64,000 nt of DNA from Pilatotrama ljubarskyi (Eukaryota; Basidiomycota; Agaricomycetes; Polyporales; Polyporaceae). The translations under genes were made by a program, and so were the position numbers. The notes beneath the pieces were generated by a model, which made no database searches, was not told the DNA's origin, and saw only the letters and a program-made list of their open reading frames with translations. Position 1 is the stretch's first letter. Each line of letters starts with the position of its first letter. Shown piece by piece: positions 26,392 to 36,665 of this stretch. The stretch spans positions 184,594-248,593 of the forward strand of contig MU277675.1 in assembly GCA_022385805.1 (NCBI GenBank), given 5' to 3'.

Positions 26392-29271
26392 ATGTCCTCA
26401 GAGCCTCTTCGTGCAAAGGCCCGGCTCCAGAAGATCACCGACACTGAGGTCAAGGTATCTCGCCGCCAGAGCAGTCGACTCCAGACAGGTGCACGGCTGT
26501 CTCGCACTCAGCAGGAGGAGCGGTCATCAGAGCTCGCGACGACTGGCTCGCGCGAGCCTCTGCGGCACCCTCAGCGGGCGAGCGAGGGGTCTTCTCCCAT
26601 TCACTCCTCACAACCATCGATTACGCCTCCCGTTGACATGGGCTTTATGCTTGGCGACACCACGTTCAGTTTGGAGCTGGCCGCCACTGAACAAGCCTGT
26701 CCAGGGAATCCGGCTAGTCTACAATCAAGGCCAGGCCTTGAGGACGAGGCTGTCGCAGACTACTGGTATGCACTGACCCATGTCGGCGGTATATTCCGCC
26801 TCGAACAGGCCCAGTACGTGTTCCAGGAGTGGGACACCAAGTCCGCTTCTCTTAAGGTATGTTTTTCAGCTGGCGTGACGTCGCAAAGGAGGCTCACCTC
26901 GCCGACAGCTTGGCGCCTATGTTCATCTTGTACGCCTGCCGCGTGGGCCAAACGAGTACGGATCCTCCTGTACCTGTAGCCGCTGGAGGACCGTGAATGC
27001 CTGCCTGCACGACACCGTACTCCGCCAGCATATCACAGCACTGCAGATGCTCCCTATCATTGCTCCAGCTCCTCTACCGCCTGCAGTGTTCTTGCATCAA
27101 ACTGCTTTTCGCGACATCTATGTGTATTCTTGTATTTCCTCAGCTGGTCGGTACGAGTCGGGAAAGCGTGTCATCGTATCGTATCAAAGGGATGGTCGCT
27201 GGCATTGTCAGTCTTGTCGATACTCGGAGAGCTGTAAGCACAAGCCGCATGCTGTGGACCACGCTGCGCTCAGCGGCTTCGTCGTCGACGGGTCAGCAAG
27301 GACTGAGGCGTCTCCGGTCGAGGATGGTGCAAATGACATTGAAGGCGCTCTCCTTGTGGCTGTCGGAGGGCGAGACGAGCGGAAACAAGGCTGTGTATCT
27401 TACCTAGCCATCCCGGCTCCACGGTGGTGCTCACTGCCGCACGAGGACATGCACAGTGTGCGCCCTCCGGAGCCACTATCAGCCTTCCCCCTTGATGCCC
27501 TCTCTCGTTGCTCGTGCGGGACCACACTCCAGTCCATCAGTACATGCCTTCCGCTGGCACCAGCGACCACCATGGTTCAGGCGATACTGTTCGGCTACAC
27601 ATCGCGGTCAGAGGTGAAACTCGAGGTTCTCCCATGCCCGCAGTGTCGCCACCATCGCCGATCAATAGGTCCCGACCTCGGAAATGTCGGGATCTTCAAT
27701 TGGAGCAACACTGTCCTCTTCACACACGAGCTGCTCAATGCATATACCAATGCTTTCACCGCATCCGAGACACCGTGTTCCGCATTCTGTGTCACGATCC
27801 GCCGTCACTACGAGGATCATTCCTATGGCATGCAATTCTGCTCTGACGAGACATTCGTACGCGCTTGGTTCGCCTTCGTTCAGCTACAGAACCTCGGGAA
27901 TACCATGTCCTGTCCGACGTGTGGGCCATCCCCTACCATCGTGATTGCAGATGGTGTGAGCCTTGCGACACATGCTTCCAAGTTGACACCCCATGTTCGG
28001 CCGCCGACCTTCACGGATACCTTGAGTGAACGAGTGGAGACGATCTCCTCGTACAAGGCTCGAGCACTGCCTGCCATACCACAGAAGGATGTCCGAAACC
28101 TTGTGCTCAGATGTCTCGAGGTGACCGCCTCTCCTCTGAAGATACCGGTTGACCTCCCCGACATGTCGAAGGTCGAGAGCACACACCCCAGTGTTGCGAA
28201 GCTGCTCTTTTTGATCGCGAGCACCCCAAGTACAGTCCTGCGCAGGGCCTTTCGTGAATTAGGCCGTCAAGTAAGTCATACCATTTGTGCTGCCGTGACT
28301 GGCAGGCGTTGCCCACTGAGTACTCATATATGACAAATCTCGTGCTCGATCAGATCGCCGCACCGGACATCGTCCTACAGCTTGTGCCACACAGAGCTGT
28401 CACGCACTTACGCCAACTCGCGGAGACTGGCCAGGCAGTGGATTGGCTGCAAGCACTCATTCCCGTTCTAGGGCGGCTGTTGGAGATTCTTCGTGCAGCG
28501 GCCCTCCCAGTGCCAGATGAAATCCGGGAGATTGCGAGTTGGCTTGCAGATCGTGCAGAAGATGTTTATGATCGCCTTGCACAGCATGACCCTGCACCTC
28601 CGAGTCTCAGCACCAGCTCCACGACAGACCAAGTCGAGAACGAGTGGCACACCACCGGCACCTGCTACGGTCTCCCCGCTGTGCGCTCTCGTCGCGTCTA
28701 CCCAAAGCTCCGGCACGATGCTGATCCGGCTGACGTCGATACAGAGGAGATGGGCGAATGCAACAAATTCTTCAAGACATACCCACGCAATCGGCTCGCT
28801 GGCGGCATACTAGTCCTCTGGTGTACTCATTCAATTTGTCTGGGATTCCACACCATTCCTGTCGCTGAAGGTCGCAATGATGTCTTCTCTGCGATCTATA
28901 CCCGCTTCCCGACTGCTCCGGAGATCGTTGTTTACGACTTCGCATGTCAGCTCGCGCCCTATTGCTATGTCCGGGAAGCACGCTACTTTGCCAACACACG
29001 TTTCCTGATCGATGAGCTGCACGCCCGGGATCATACAAGATGCGGACAGGCATGCTTTGCAAGCAATGCCATGCAGTACGACGAGCGGATCCGGGAGGTG
29101 AACACGAGCGCAGCAGAGTGTGGAAACGGCGGAGTGGGTCGAATTCGCAAAAGCGTAAGTTACATGATTTACGAGCATGCAGTTATCTACACCAAAGTGT
29201 TCATGGATGTCTGGAACCGACTCATCGCGCGTAGGATGGCAAAGACGATCATTAACGCTCCCGTAATGTAA
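26392..29271 (+). CDS. KDZ transposase with Cys-cluster domains
   Basis: Three exons, phase checked: 26392-26856, 26909-28270, 28306-29271; about 930 residues. An in-frame ATG at 26257 could add 45 residues; 26392 was chosen because the extra part looks like leader with an AG acceptor just before 26392. Cys/His motifs: a SWIM-like CQSCRYSESCKH at about residues 255-266, LPCPQCRHHRRS, and CPTCGPSP at about 490-494 followed by IADGVSLATH, as in the CxC5/CxC6 clusters that accompany KDZ. The catalytic half has GECNKFFKTYPRNRLAGGI, EGRNDVFSAIYTRF, YDFACQLAPYCYVRE (Asp820), FLIDELHARDHTRC and NTSAAECGNGG (Glu880) then RIRKSVSYM. Acidic residues of the fold are present. Which of them form the active triad is not proven here. 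Confidence 0.9.
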
Positions 29272-29294
29272 CTACGACGTGGACATCATGTAGA

Positions 29295-30569
29295 CTAGCC
29301 TTGAGCAAGTTCCAGGTGTGCGAGACGCTGCTGCATCGTGTTGACTTGTGCCTCAAGCTCAAGACGGCGTGACTTCTCCTCCTCCCGTTCTCGCCGGAGT
29401 CGCTCGACTTCCAAGTTTGTCTGCAGTGCGACTTGCGGGTCGGACACCACGTTCTTTGTGCTGTCAGCGACCTTCTTATGTAAGTCCTCCAAAAACCTCT
29501 CTCCCAGGATTCGCTCCAGGTTGCTCGATATGAAGGACATGCCCTTGCCATTGTGGTGACCGACAGACTCAGGCCTATGATAAGTTGTGAATTGATCAGG
29601 TACACAGTAAGAAATGAGTGGACAACGTACCTGGAGCAGTACACGAGCAAGTAAGGGCGCGTCACGATATTGAGCGCAATGGCCTTCTTCAGGATCACGT
29701 TCATGCGCTTGCTGTGCGCCTTCGTCCGAGATGTCGACTTCATGATGAACGACAGGCCAGTGTCGTCATCGTCGTCGTCGTCATCGTTGTTGTTGTCGCG
29801 CTCATCAGCGTCTGAAGACGTGCGAGCACGCTTGCGCTTCCGTGTCGACGAAGCAGATTGAACTGCATGGATGATATGCGTAGTTAGTGGAGTCTGAGAT
29901 TCTGTAGATGCAAAATGAACTTACCTTGAGGAGTCTTTGCCTGGGTGAGGCATAACGTCGGCGTGGGAGCGACCGCCTGCTTCTCAGTGTGCCTCAGCAG
30001 AACACTGGCCTCAGTATCACTGGACGGCGGCGTAGGTGCTGGCGTAGAAGGCGCGTCGACACACGGCAAGCTTGCTGGTATGCTGGACTCGGGAATGGGC
30101 CTGGCAGAGGATGATGGTGGAGCATTGCTCGGACTCAACTGCTGCCGGACAGATCGTCAAGTAAACCTCGTGATGTGACCACGAAGGACTTACCAGGTCA
30201 TTGAGCAGTTCCGAACCTTGTACGGGAATCTGTGTGTCGAGGGCTGACTGCTCCGGTGATGCGAGATCAAGAAATGCGGCCAAATCCATGTTGATGCTGG
30301 CGTCCAAGTCCATTCCTAGCACAGACATTCTTGTGAGTGCCAGCACTGCAGAAACGAGCAAGAGTACACACCTGGCAGCGGGAACTGCACAGCCGGAGTG
30401 TCCGCAGCATTACTCCACCCCAGGAGCTGTATGCCGTCAGTATCAGACAACATCGAGGAGAAGGGGTCGTCATGTGCTGTACTCGTCTGATTAAGCTTAG
30501 CAAAGCCATTATCATATAAGGTAGACTTACCGTATTCTTGACTACATCACATGACTCAAAAGCGTCACA
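29295..30569 (-). CDS. KDZ-element accessory protein, coiled-coil, 5' end unresolved
   Basis: Six exons on the minus strand join in phase: 30569-30531, 30486-30372, 30315-30194, 30141-29925, 29862-29631, 29574-29295, at least 334 codons to the stop. The true start lies further upstream; no in-frame ATG precedes the AG at 30570-30571. Order of features: acidic, hydrophobic-patterned segment (GMDLDASINMDLAAFLDL), Pro/Ser-rich linker, basic nuclear-signal-like RKRKRAR, a run of Asp encoded by a GAC/GAT repeat (about 29765-29785), then a Lys-rich region and a C-terminal coiled coil (LEVERLRREREEEKSRRLEL). This looks like a nuclear regulator, but I do not recognise a family. It is tail-to-tail with the transposase, with 23 bp between their stops. 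Confidence 0.6.
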
Positions 30570-31884
30570 CTGCGCTCATTCCGGCCTTGCGAAACTGTAT
30601 AAAATCATAAGCTATACCAGCTCACCACATTGTACTATAATTCGACTGCAGTCCGGTAGTACGCCTTGCAATCTAGTGAATTATCGTGCCCAAAAACCGC
30701 TCCCTGCATGCTGGGAGGAAAGGATAGCCTTGCAATGGCGAAGTCGGTGGGCGTCCCATTCAGGCGCTCGGCGACAGAAAATGCTGAGTAAATGCGTAGT
30801 ATATTCACCGCCCCCCGCTACACTGAGAGCCGCACACCCCGCCTTAACTACCATGCCGAAACGATCCCTACGTGTTCGCACATCTATTGCAAACCTTGGG
30901 CAGCATGCCGGAAAGCGGCAAAAAGTCGAAGGGGACCCTCGAGCGTCCTTCCCCTGCTTTCTGCATGCTTTTTTGTGCGCGCATCCGTTCACTCCGATGT
31001 TATCGACCACAACTTACTCGATTTACCCATCAAGCGCCCTCTTCACGTGCATGGTCACACTGTGACATAGTGGTCAGAGATGCGCTGGGTCTACCTTATG
31101 CCGAAGGGTGTTGGAGTAGAAGCGAAAGGGGTACCAGTAGCAGAGGGCGTACGGATAGGTTCAAAGGAGTCAAATGTGTGCGGGGCATAGTCAGTGTTCG
31201 ACTGCAGGGTCGCGTTATGTACCGTCTCGGGATCAAAAGGAGAGGACACAGCACAAGCGAAAGGGAAGTCTCCCGTGCCAAAAGTGCTAGGTGTAGCAGG
31301 AGGGGAAGGCGAAGGGCTACTATCTACAACCGGTGTAGAGCTGCGGAACGGCCGGTTGCTCGAAGTCTGCGACTACACGTCAATATGATATGGCAGCGAA
31401 CCAGGGAGCATGTACTTGCCTTATGATTCCTTCTGTACGGGCACCGATGGCCTTGGTATGGGACACGCAGGCCATCTGGGCCGACACAGCGCGTGCAACG
31501 ACGGACTACACGTTTGGTAGTATGTGAGTCGTCTAACCGGAAGCACACTCTCAGCATAGAGGTACGTACCTGATGTCATGGGTCAGAACTCGCTGATTTG
31601 GTGGAGAACCAGAGCCGAGGCGTCGAAGGAGGCCGCAAGGGAGGTCAACGCGAATGAGCGACGCTGATTAAAAAGAAAGGGATGCTGGGCGTAGTAGATC
31701 GAAGGGCAACGAGCTGATAGCAGTGGCACGATCCAACGAGAATGCCCGCGGATTCGATGGGGCGCGCCTACCGCCGTAAGGTCGAGCAGCACGCCGCCGT
31801 CGAGGGGCGTCGACGAGGAGAGGAGACGTCGTCGTTGGCCATATATATGCGCAGGCGCAGCCCGACGTGAAGGAAGGTGAAGCA
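30570..31884. other. Right internal part of the KDZ element
   Basis: It must contain the promoter and first exon(s) of the accessory gene. A plus-strand ATG at 30853 opens a short frame (MPKRSLRVRTSIANLGQHAG, 71 codons to 31065) that looks coding at its start (basic, not low-complexity) but has no stable downstream exon that I can assign. The remainder has no supported gene. Confidence 0.4.
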
Positions 31885-32238
31885 GAGTGCGCGGTCTCCG
31901 GATTAGGAAATGACCCCTCCGGAGGGCGACGGTTGACGGCCGGGCCGAAGGAATTGAGTGACGCTCACGATTGCTGAGCGCTGAACGTGAAACTGGCACA
32001 TAGTACCCTCCGGAGGGGGATATCTCCTCCGGAAGGGTACATCACACGTTCTGGACAGAGATCCCCCTGGGAGGGGGATGGATGTATTCCGGAGAGTCGG
32101 CCATAGTTATCGACGGCGTGGATTAGTGTATATGGGAGGGTCTCCCTCCAAGGGAGACATCTCCTCCGGAGGGGGACGGTTCAATCGCCGCCCGGAGGGG
32201 ACGGTGCAATCTCCGTTTCTGAACCAGCGGTTGTCCCC
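31885..32238 (-). repeat. Right terminal inverted repeat of the KDZ element (354 bp)
   Basis: Inverted copy of 25269-25622 with one mismatch (position 32048). Outer end reads GGTTGTCCCC on the plus strand. It has the same set of CCTCCGGAGG palindromes as the left end. Confidence 0.93.
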
Positions 32239-32244
32239 TCGCCG
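32239..32244. repeat. Target-site duplication, right copy
   Basis: TCGCCG next to the right terminal repeat, identical to 25263-25268. Confidence 0.75.
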
Positions 32245-32274
32245 GCGCTGCTGTTCTCGGTCAAGTACACCGTC

Positions 32275-33872
32275 ATGCCAGCGGTAGCGAAATCCGTGCC
32301 ATCCACTTCGACGTCCGCTCACTCTGCCTCGGATGCGCTCACTAATTTGACAAGAGCTGCGACGATAGCGGTCTGTGTGCTACATGGACCCTGACGGAGT
32401 GTTCACTGACAGGGTCGTACTTCATCCAAGTAGTTCACCGCCGTACAAGAGCAAGCCCAGGCAGAGATAGCACAAGCAAGAGCTGAGCGCGACGATGCTA
32501 TCAAGGCATTGCACGAAGCTCAGCTCGACGCCAAGGATCTGGAGTTGAGAGAGGAGGGATGGAGAGCCGCAGTGAGTACAAAGGTCCTGTCTCCTGGTGG
32601 CTTGCTCATGAACTCTCTCTTGGCTCTAGCTCGAGAAGTCGGACCTCACCGTGAGTGCGAGCCCAACGCTCTGCACTTCTTGCCCTTATGCACACTACAT
32701 GAACAGATAAAGCACCAAGCAGAGACCATCGAGCAACTCCGGAACGAAGTCGACCAGTGGAAGACGCAGCTCATGCGTCTAGAAGAATCCTCAAGGCAAG
32801 AAATAGACGATTGGAAGGAACAATACAGACGAGCAGAGCAGGAGCGAAGTCGACTGTCCTCGCGAATAGACGATCTCGTTGCTGGTCAACTTGCAGTACG
32901 TCTCACAATTCAGTATGAAGGAATGTGAGCCCCCTGACCTGTGTTCACGTAGTGGAACACTGCCGCCCACGCATACAGCACACCATACACTCCTCGAGTG
33001 GCGTATATGGAGATTCCGGAAGCGTCAACATCTGCGTCAGGTCCTAAGCGGGCTACTACGGCAACTCAACCTCGCAGGACAGGCGGCACCCCGCACGGTC
33101 GTGTCCGTAACGATAGTGATGAAGCGCCTCCGCCAACCGCACGCAAGAATAAAGCCGCTACCAGTCACAGCATTAGCCATGCAGACCGTGTACCAACCCC
33201 GAGGTCCCGTGGAAACTCGCCGATCCGGTCCACTGCAGGACGGCGAAAAGACCAAGTTTCTGTTGAGGTCCCTCGTGGGAGCGGAGGCAGGCCTCCACCC
33301 CGTACTCCCATGGCAAGGCCCTCCCCAGCACAACGCGAATCCCAGGCGCGTACAGAACCGCGGCAGCAAATCATCCGCCGTGTCACAGCGGTCGTCGACG
33401 TGAAAGAGGAAGAGACGGAAGATGGCTTTGGCGACCACGAGTCCGTCCGCTCTGGGTCCGTATACGAGCCTGACGACGATGCACCGAGTGTACCTCCGAG
33501 CAGGCGGAGGCGACGCGCGTCCAACGCATCTGTGCGGCGCAAACAGGTCGTGCAGGATTGGGACGAAGACGAACAGACACCAGACGTTGGGGAGGAAGAC
33601 GAGTACGAGGAGGAACCGGAAGAGGAAGATGACGAGCTGTTGCTTGCGCCCAAGGTAAGCTACACACTGCATGATGCACATGCATCGCTCAAGTTTGTCT
33701 CCCGACATAGGCGAACAAATCGTTAGCCGCTGCCGCGAAGCAGGCCCGTGGAGGCGGTGCTGGTAAGCCCTCCGGTGCGGCGAAAGGCCTGAAGCGTAAG
33801 ATCGACGCCGAAACAAGCGCCGTTTCCGGTCGGGCAGGACCGACCAAAGCTGCGAAGACTCGACGAGATTGA
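32275..33872 (+). CDS. Coiled-coil, basic/acidic nuclear-type protein of unknown function
   Basis: Six exons, phase checked: 32275-32370, 32434-32571, 32630-32650 (21 nt), 32707-32895, 32953-33654, 33711-33872; 435 residues. Residues about 33-117 form a long coiled coil (EIAQARAERDDAIKALHEAQ, then KHQAETIEQLRNEVDQWK and EQERSRLSSRIDDL). The middle is Ser/Thr/Pro/Arg-rich, followed by PPSRRRRRASNASVRRK and a very acidic run (GEEDEYEEEPEEEDDE). The C-terminus is basic (KGLKRKIDAE, KAAKTRRD). There is no signal peptide or TM. A nuclear location is inferred from the basic clusters. The first ATG sits 30 bp after the KDZ target-site duplication, so the original promoter has been displaced by 7 kb. 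An upstream first exon cannot be excluded. Confidence 0.72.
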
Positions 33873-34055
33873 GAGGTGATCCTGGACTAACTTGAGGCTG
33901 GAAAGGCCCGAAAGTTGACACTGTACTACTCTACCATTGACCTGCATTTCCGAGCTTTGTACGATATCCGAGAGTAGGACTGGACGTTTATGGTCTTGAA
34001 ATATATTATAGATATATATCATGGATATGGATATAAAGGAAGCACGCTCTCTAAC

Positions 34056-34126
34056 GCATTAATGGGGTAGTGGTAACCTGGGTCGTTGCCATCGACCCGC
34101 CGGGGGTTCGATTCCCCCTTAATGCA
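34056..34126 (+). tRNA. tRNA-Gly (GCC), second identical copy
   Basis: 71 nt, identical base for base to the reverse complement of 17569-17639: acceptor GCATTAA/TTAATGC, anticodon loop TTGCCAT (anticodon GCC), T loop TTCGATT. It is intronless. Confidence 0.95.
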
Positions 34127-34145
34127 GCGTGTATAAGAGTCGTTA

Positions 34146-34149
34146 TTTT
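34146..34149 (+). terminator. Pol III terminator of tRNA-Gly copy 2
   Basis: Four T, 20 bp after the tRNA 3' end, the minimal RNA polymerase III stop signal. Confidence 0.5.
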
Positions 34150-35206
34150 GCTCCCATTCGAAGATTCTATCCGACGCCATGTAGATGCATTTTTGTAAGT
34201 TGGCTCTCCCAGGCTGTACTTGACACATCATCGCGGAACGAATACGCCCGACTGTCGCGGCATTATCAGAGTCAGCGATTATTCAGTGCAGGTGGCAGTC
34301 GTCCTACAGAAAGAGCACCGACTACCGAGTACATAGTACATGTAGGATCATGCAAATGGCGCGTCGGACTCGCAGCACCGGATACTGTACGAGCCGCTCC
34401 ACCTGCGACCCGCCTAGCAGGCTAGCACCGTCATGAGCGACGCGACCGTGAGGAGTGCCCATTTAGGCGAGCTGTAGTTCACATGTCCGGGAAGAGGGCG
34501 GCTCCACGGCCAGCGCGCCGAGCACGGCCGTCGTGCACCTCGTATCGCTCACCAGTCGGCTGGCTGTACGTGCCGTACGTACGATGCAAGCGCACTGGGT
34601 GCGGTCAGAACATCGCGGATAGCGCATGAGCGCGCCGAAACGAGTCGGACATCAGTGTCGTGATACGGCACGGGGCAACGGACCGACTCCCGCCTGCTCA
34701 GAGCGTCCGCAACTCGGGCGAACAGCTCTGAGAAGAACGCGCAGAATCCAGATAACATGCCTCTCAGCCGCGAGGACCTGAAGGCCTGAACGCCGGGATC
34801 CGGAAGCTCAGTGCTCAGTGCTTATCGCCTCTTCACGAGCTGGTTGCAGGCTGAAGTACATAGTATACATTATGGGTGCCGATCGTACAACAGCAGCGAC
34901 GGAACAGCAGAGACGCCTGATGCCCAAGACCGGAAGAAAATATGCGAAGATGATGATGGCTCGATGCGATACGCGTGTCGGAGTATCGTAGATGGAAAGT
35001 ACGGTAGTGTATGTATGATGACGAGGGGGCTCGCGAGATGGTAATGGGTGATGCGGGGGTGCGGAGGGACGAGGAAGCGGGGGAGTGGGGAGGTATCAGG
35101 GTAGCGGAGGTGGGGGAGGAACGGATAAAGCGGGGGAGGGATACGGGGTAAGAGGAGAGGGAGAGGTGGCGTAGATAACAGACACAGTAGTCGTAAATGT
35201 CGTTCA
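34150..35206. other. Intergenic region
   Basis: About 1.06 kb between the tRNA and the stop codon of the aquaglyceroporin gene (-). The plus strand is G/A-rich at about 35050-35165 (C/T-rich on the coding strand of the neighbour, likely its 3' UTR). No gene is supported. Confidence 0.4.
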
Positions 35207-36665
35207 TTATACGTTGTCGATGCCGGCGATGGGCCGCTGGCGTTCTTCGTTCCTTGCGCGTTCGTGATGGGCGCGTGCTTTTGCGTCACTGCAGGATCAA
35301 CACGGTCAGCAAAGCGCGTTCGAGATCGAGGGACGATGAGGTCTGGGGAACTCACGGCTTGTTGATAATGCTCTCGGCACCAGTGAAGAACAGCGTGTCG
35401 TAGATGAATACGCCCGCTGCGAAAGAACAGAGGTCAGCCCTGAAGAACCGGCTTCTAGTTCCGCCGGTGACGTACCGAGTGCACCGACAATGGGCGCAAT
35501 CACTGGGCACCAGAGCCAGTAGTGGCTCCTGAACGTGAAAACGTCCGCGCCGTAGCCAACCATCGCGGTCAAGAGCCTGGGGCCAAGGTCGCGCGCGGGG
35601 TTGATAGCGTAGCCTGAAAGACACGATGATTGTCAGCAAACAGGGCAAGGTTGGACGCGCGGCGTGCCAGCACATACCGGTTTGCATTCCGAGCGAGGCA
35701 CCAATACCGAGAATCATGATGAAGAGGACGAGGGGGGCAAGGCCCGAGGGCGGAGGGCCGTTCCGCGCGTCATTGATGGCGCAGACGACGATAAGGAGGA
35801 CAGCGGTGCCGAGGAACTGTTACAATACCGTGAGTGAGCGAGTGAATAGAGGCGACATGCGGGAGCGTGCGAACCTCGTCGAAGAAGCACGATACGGAGG
35901 TCATGTAGTCGAGCTAAATACGAAGGCGACGTGAGAACCTGCGCTGAGTGCGACCAAGGAGAAGACATACCGCGTAGGTAGAGAAGAGACCGGCCGTGCC
36001 GGGGACGGTGCGTATGTGCCGACCACCCTCGACGAGGTCGATAGCGTGAATGTAGTTCGCGTAAATGATGCCAGCGCCGCAGAGACCACCCATAACCTGT
36101 GCGAAGATGTAGCCGGGGACCTTGCGCCAGGGGAAGTCGCGGAACGTCGCGAGCGCGATGGTGACCGCAGGGTTAATGTGTCCACCGGAGATACCACCGG
36201 AGACCCAGACACCGAGGGCGGTACCGACCGCCCAGCCAAAGTTGATGGAGAGGTAGTCCTGTGGAGCAATGAATAAGCTCAGGCAGGTAGGGCGTCTCAG
36301 GCGGTGATGTACTTACACCCTTAGCAGCGGAGGCAACTTTGGTGTTGCCTCCGAGGACGACCTGGCAGTCGACACCGGCACCGAAGATGATGAGGATCAT
36401 CACCCCGATGAACTCGGCCGCGTATTCCCTGAAGGGCTCGCTGCGCGTGGGTAAGAACGGGGGGACTGAGACGTGTGTTGCATGGGACGTACCGAATTCT
36501 CGACCACCTATTTGGGTAGCGGGTATAGTGCTCAAGGAGGTCGTCCGAGTTCGCGTCGTGGGAGCCGACCTCGACATCCTCGATCTGCTCATGCTCTCTC
36601 ATTTCCTTCGAAAACCGGGAGGCATCGGAGGCGGTGAGGGTGCGCTTGTCGGACCTGGCGGACAT
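35207..36665 (-). CDS. Aquaglyceroporin (MIP family channel)
   Basis: Six-helix membrane channel for glycerol and other small solutes, with or without water. Eight exons on the minus strand, phase checked: 36665-36493, 36440-36317, 36258-35971, 35913-35875 (39 nt), 35816-35678, 35613-35476, 35416-35356, 35288-35207; 347 residues. After a hydrophilic N-terminus of about 57 residues come [18 protein letters not shown] (TM1), the first pore motif [12 protein letters not shown] and the second [12 protein letters not shown]. Asp after the second NPAR is the mark of glycerol-conducting members. [13 protein letters not shown] fits TM6. The C-terminal tail is short and charged. Divergent from the SYLF gene about 2 kb away. 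Confidence 0.93.

Larger units (their letters stand above)
25269..32238 (+). mobile_element. Complete KDZ (Kyakuja-Dileera-Zisupton) DNA transposon, 6,970 bp
   Basis: The element is bounded by 354-bp terminal inverted repeats that differ at one base and by a 6-bp direct repeat TCGCCG on both sides. It carries a plus-strand three-exon transposase (26392-29271) without stops and a minus-strand accessory gene (29295 to at least 30569) converging on it. The KDZ family is an RNase H-like DDE-type transposase group with Cys clusters, abundant in mushroom genomes. Near-identical ends and an open transposase imply a recent, possibly autonomous copy (inference). It inserted between the divergent OGFr-domain and coiled-coil genes, 30 bp before the latter's ATG. 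Confidence 0.92.
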
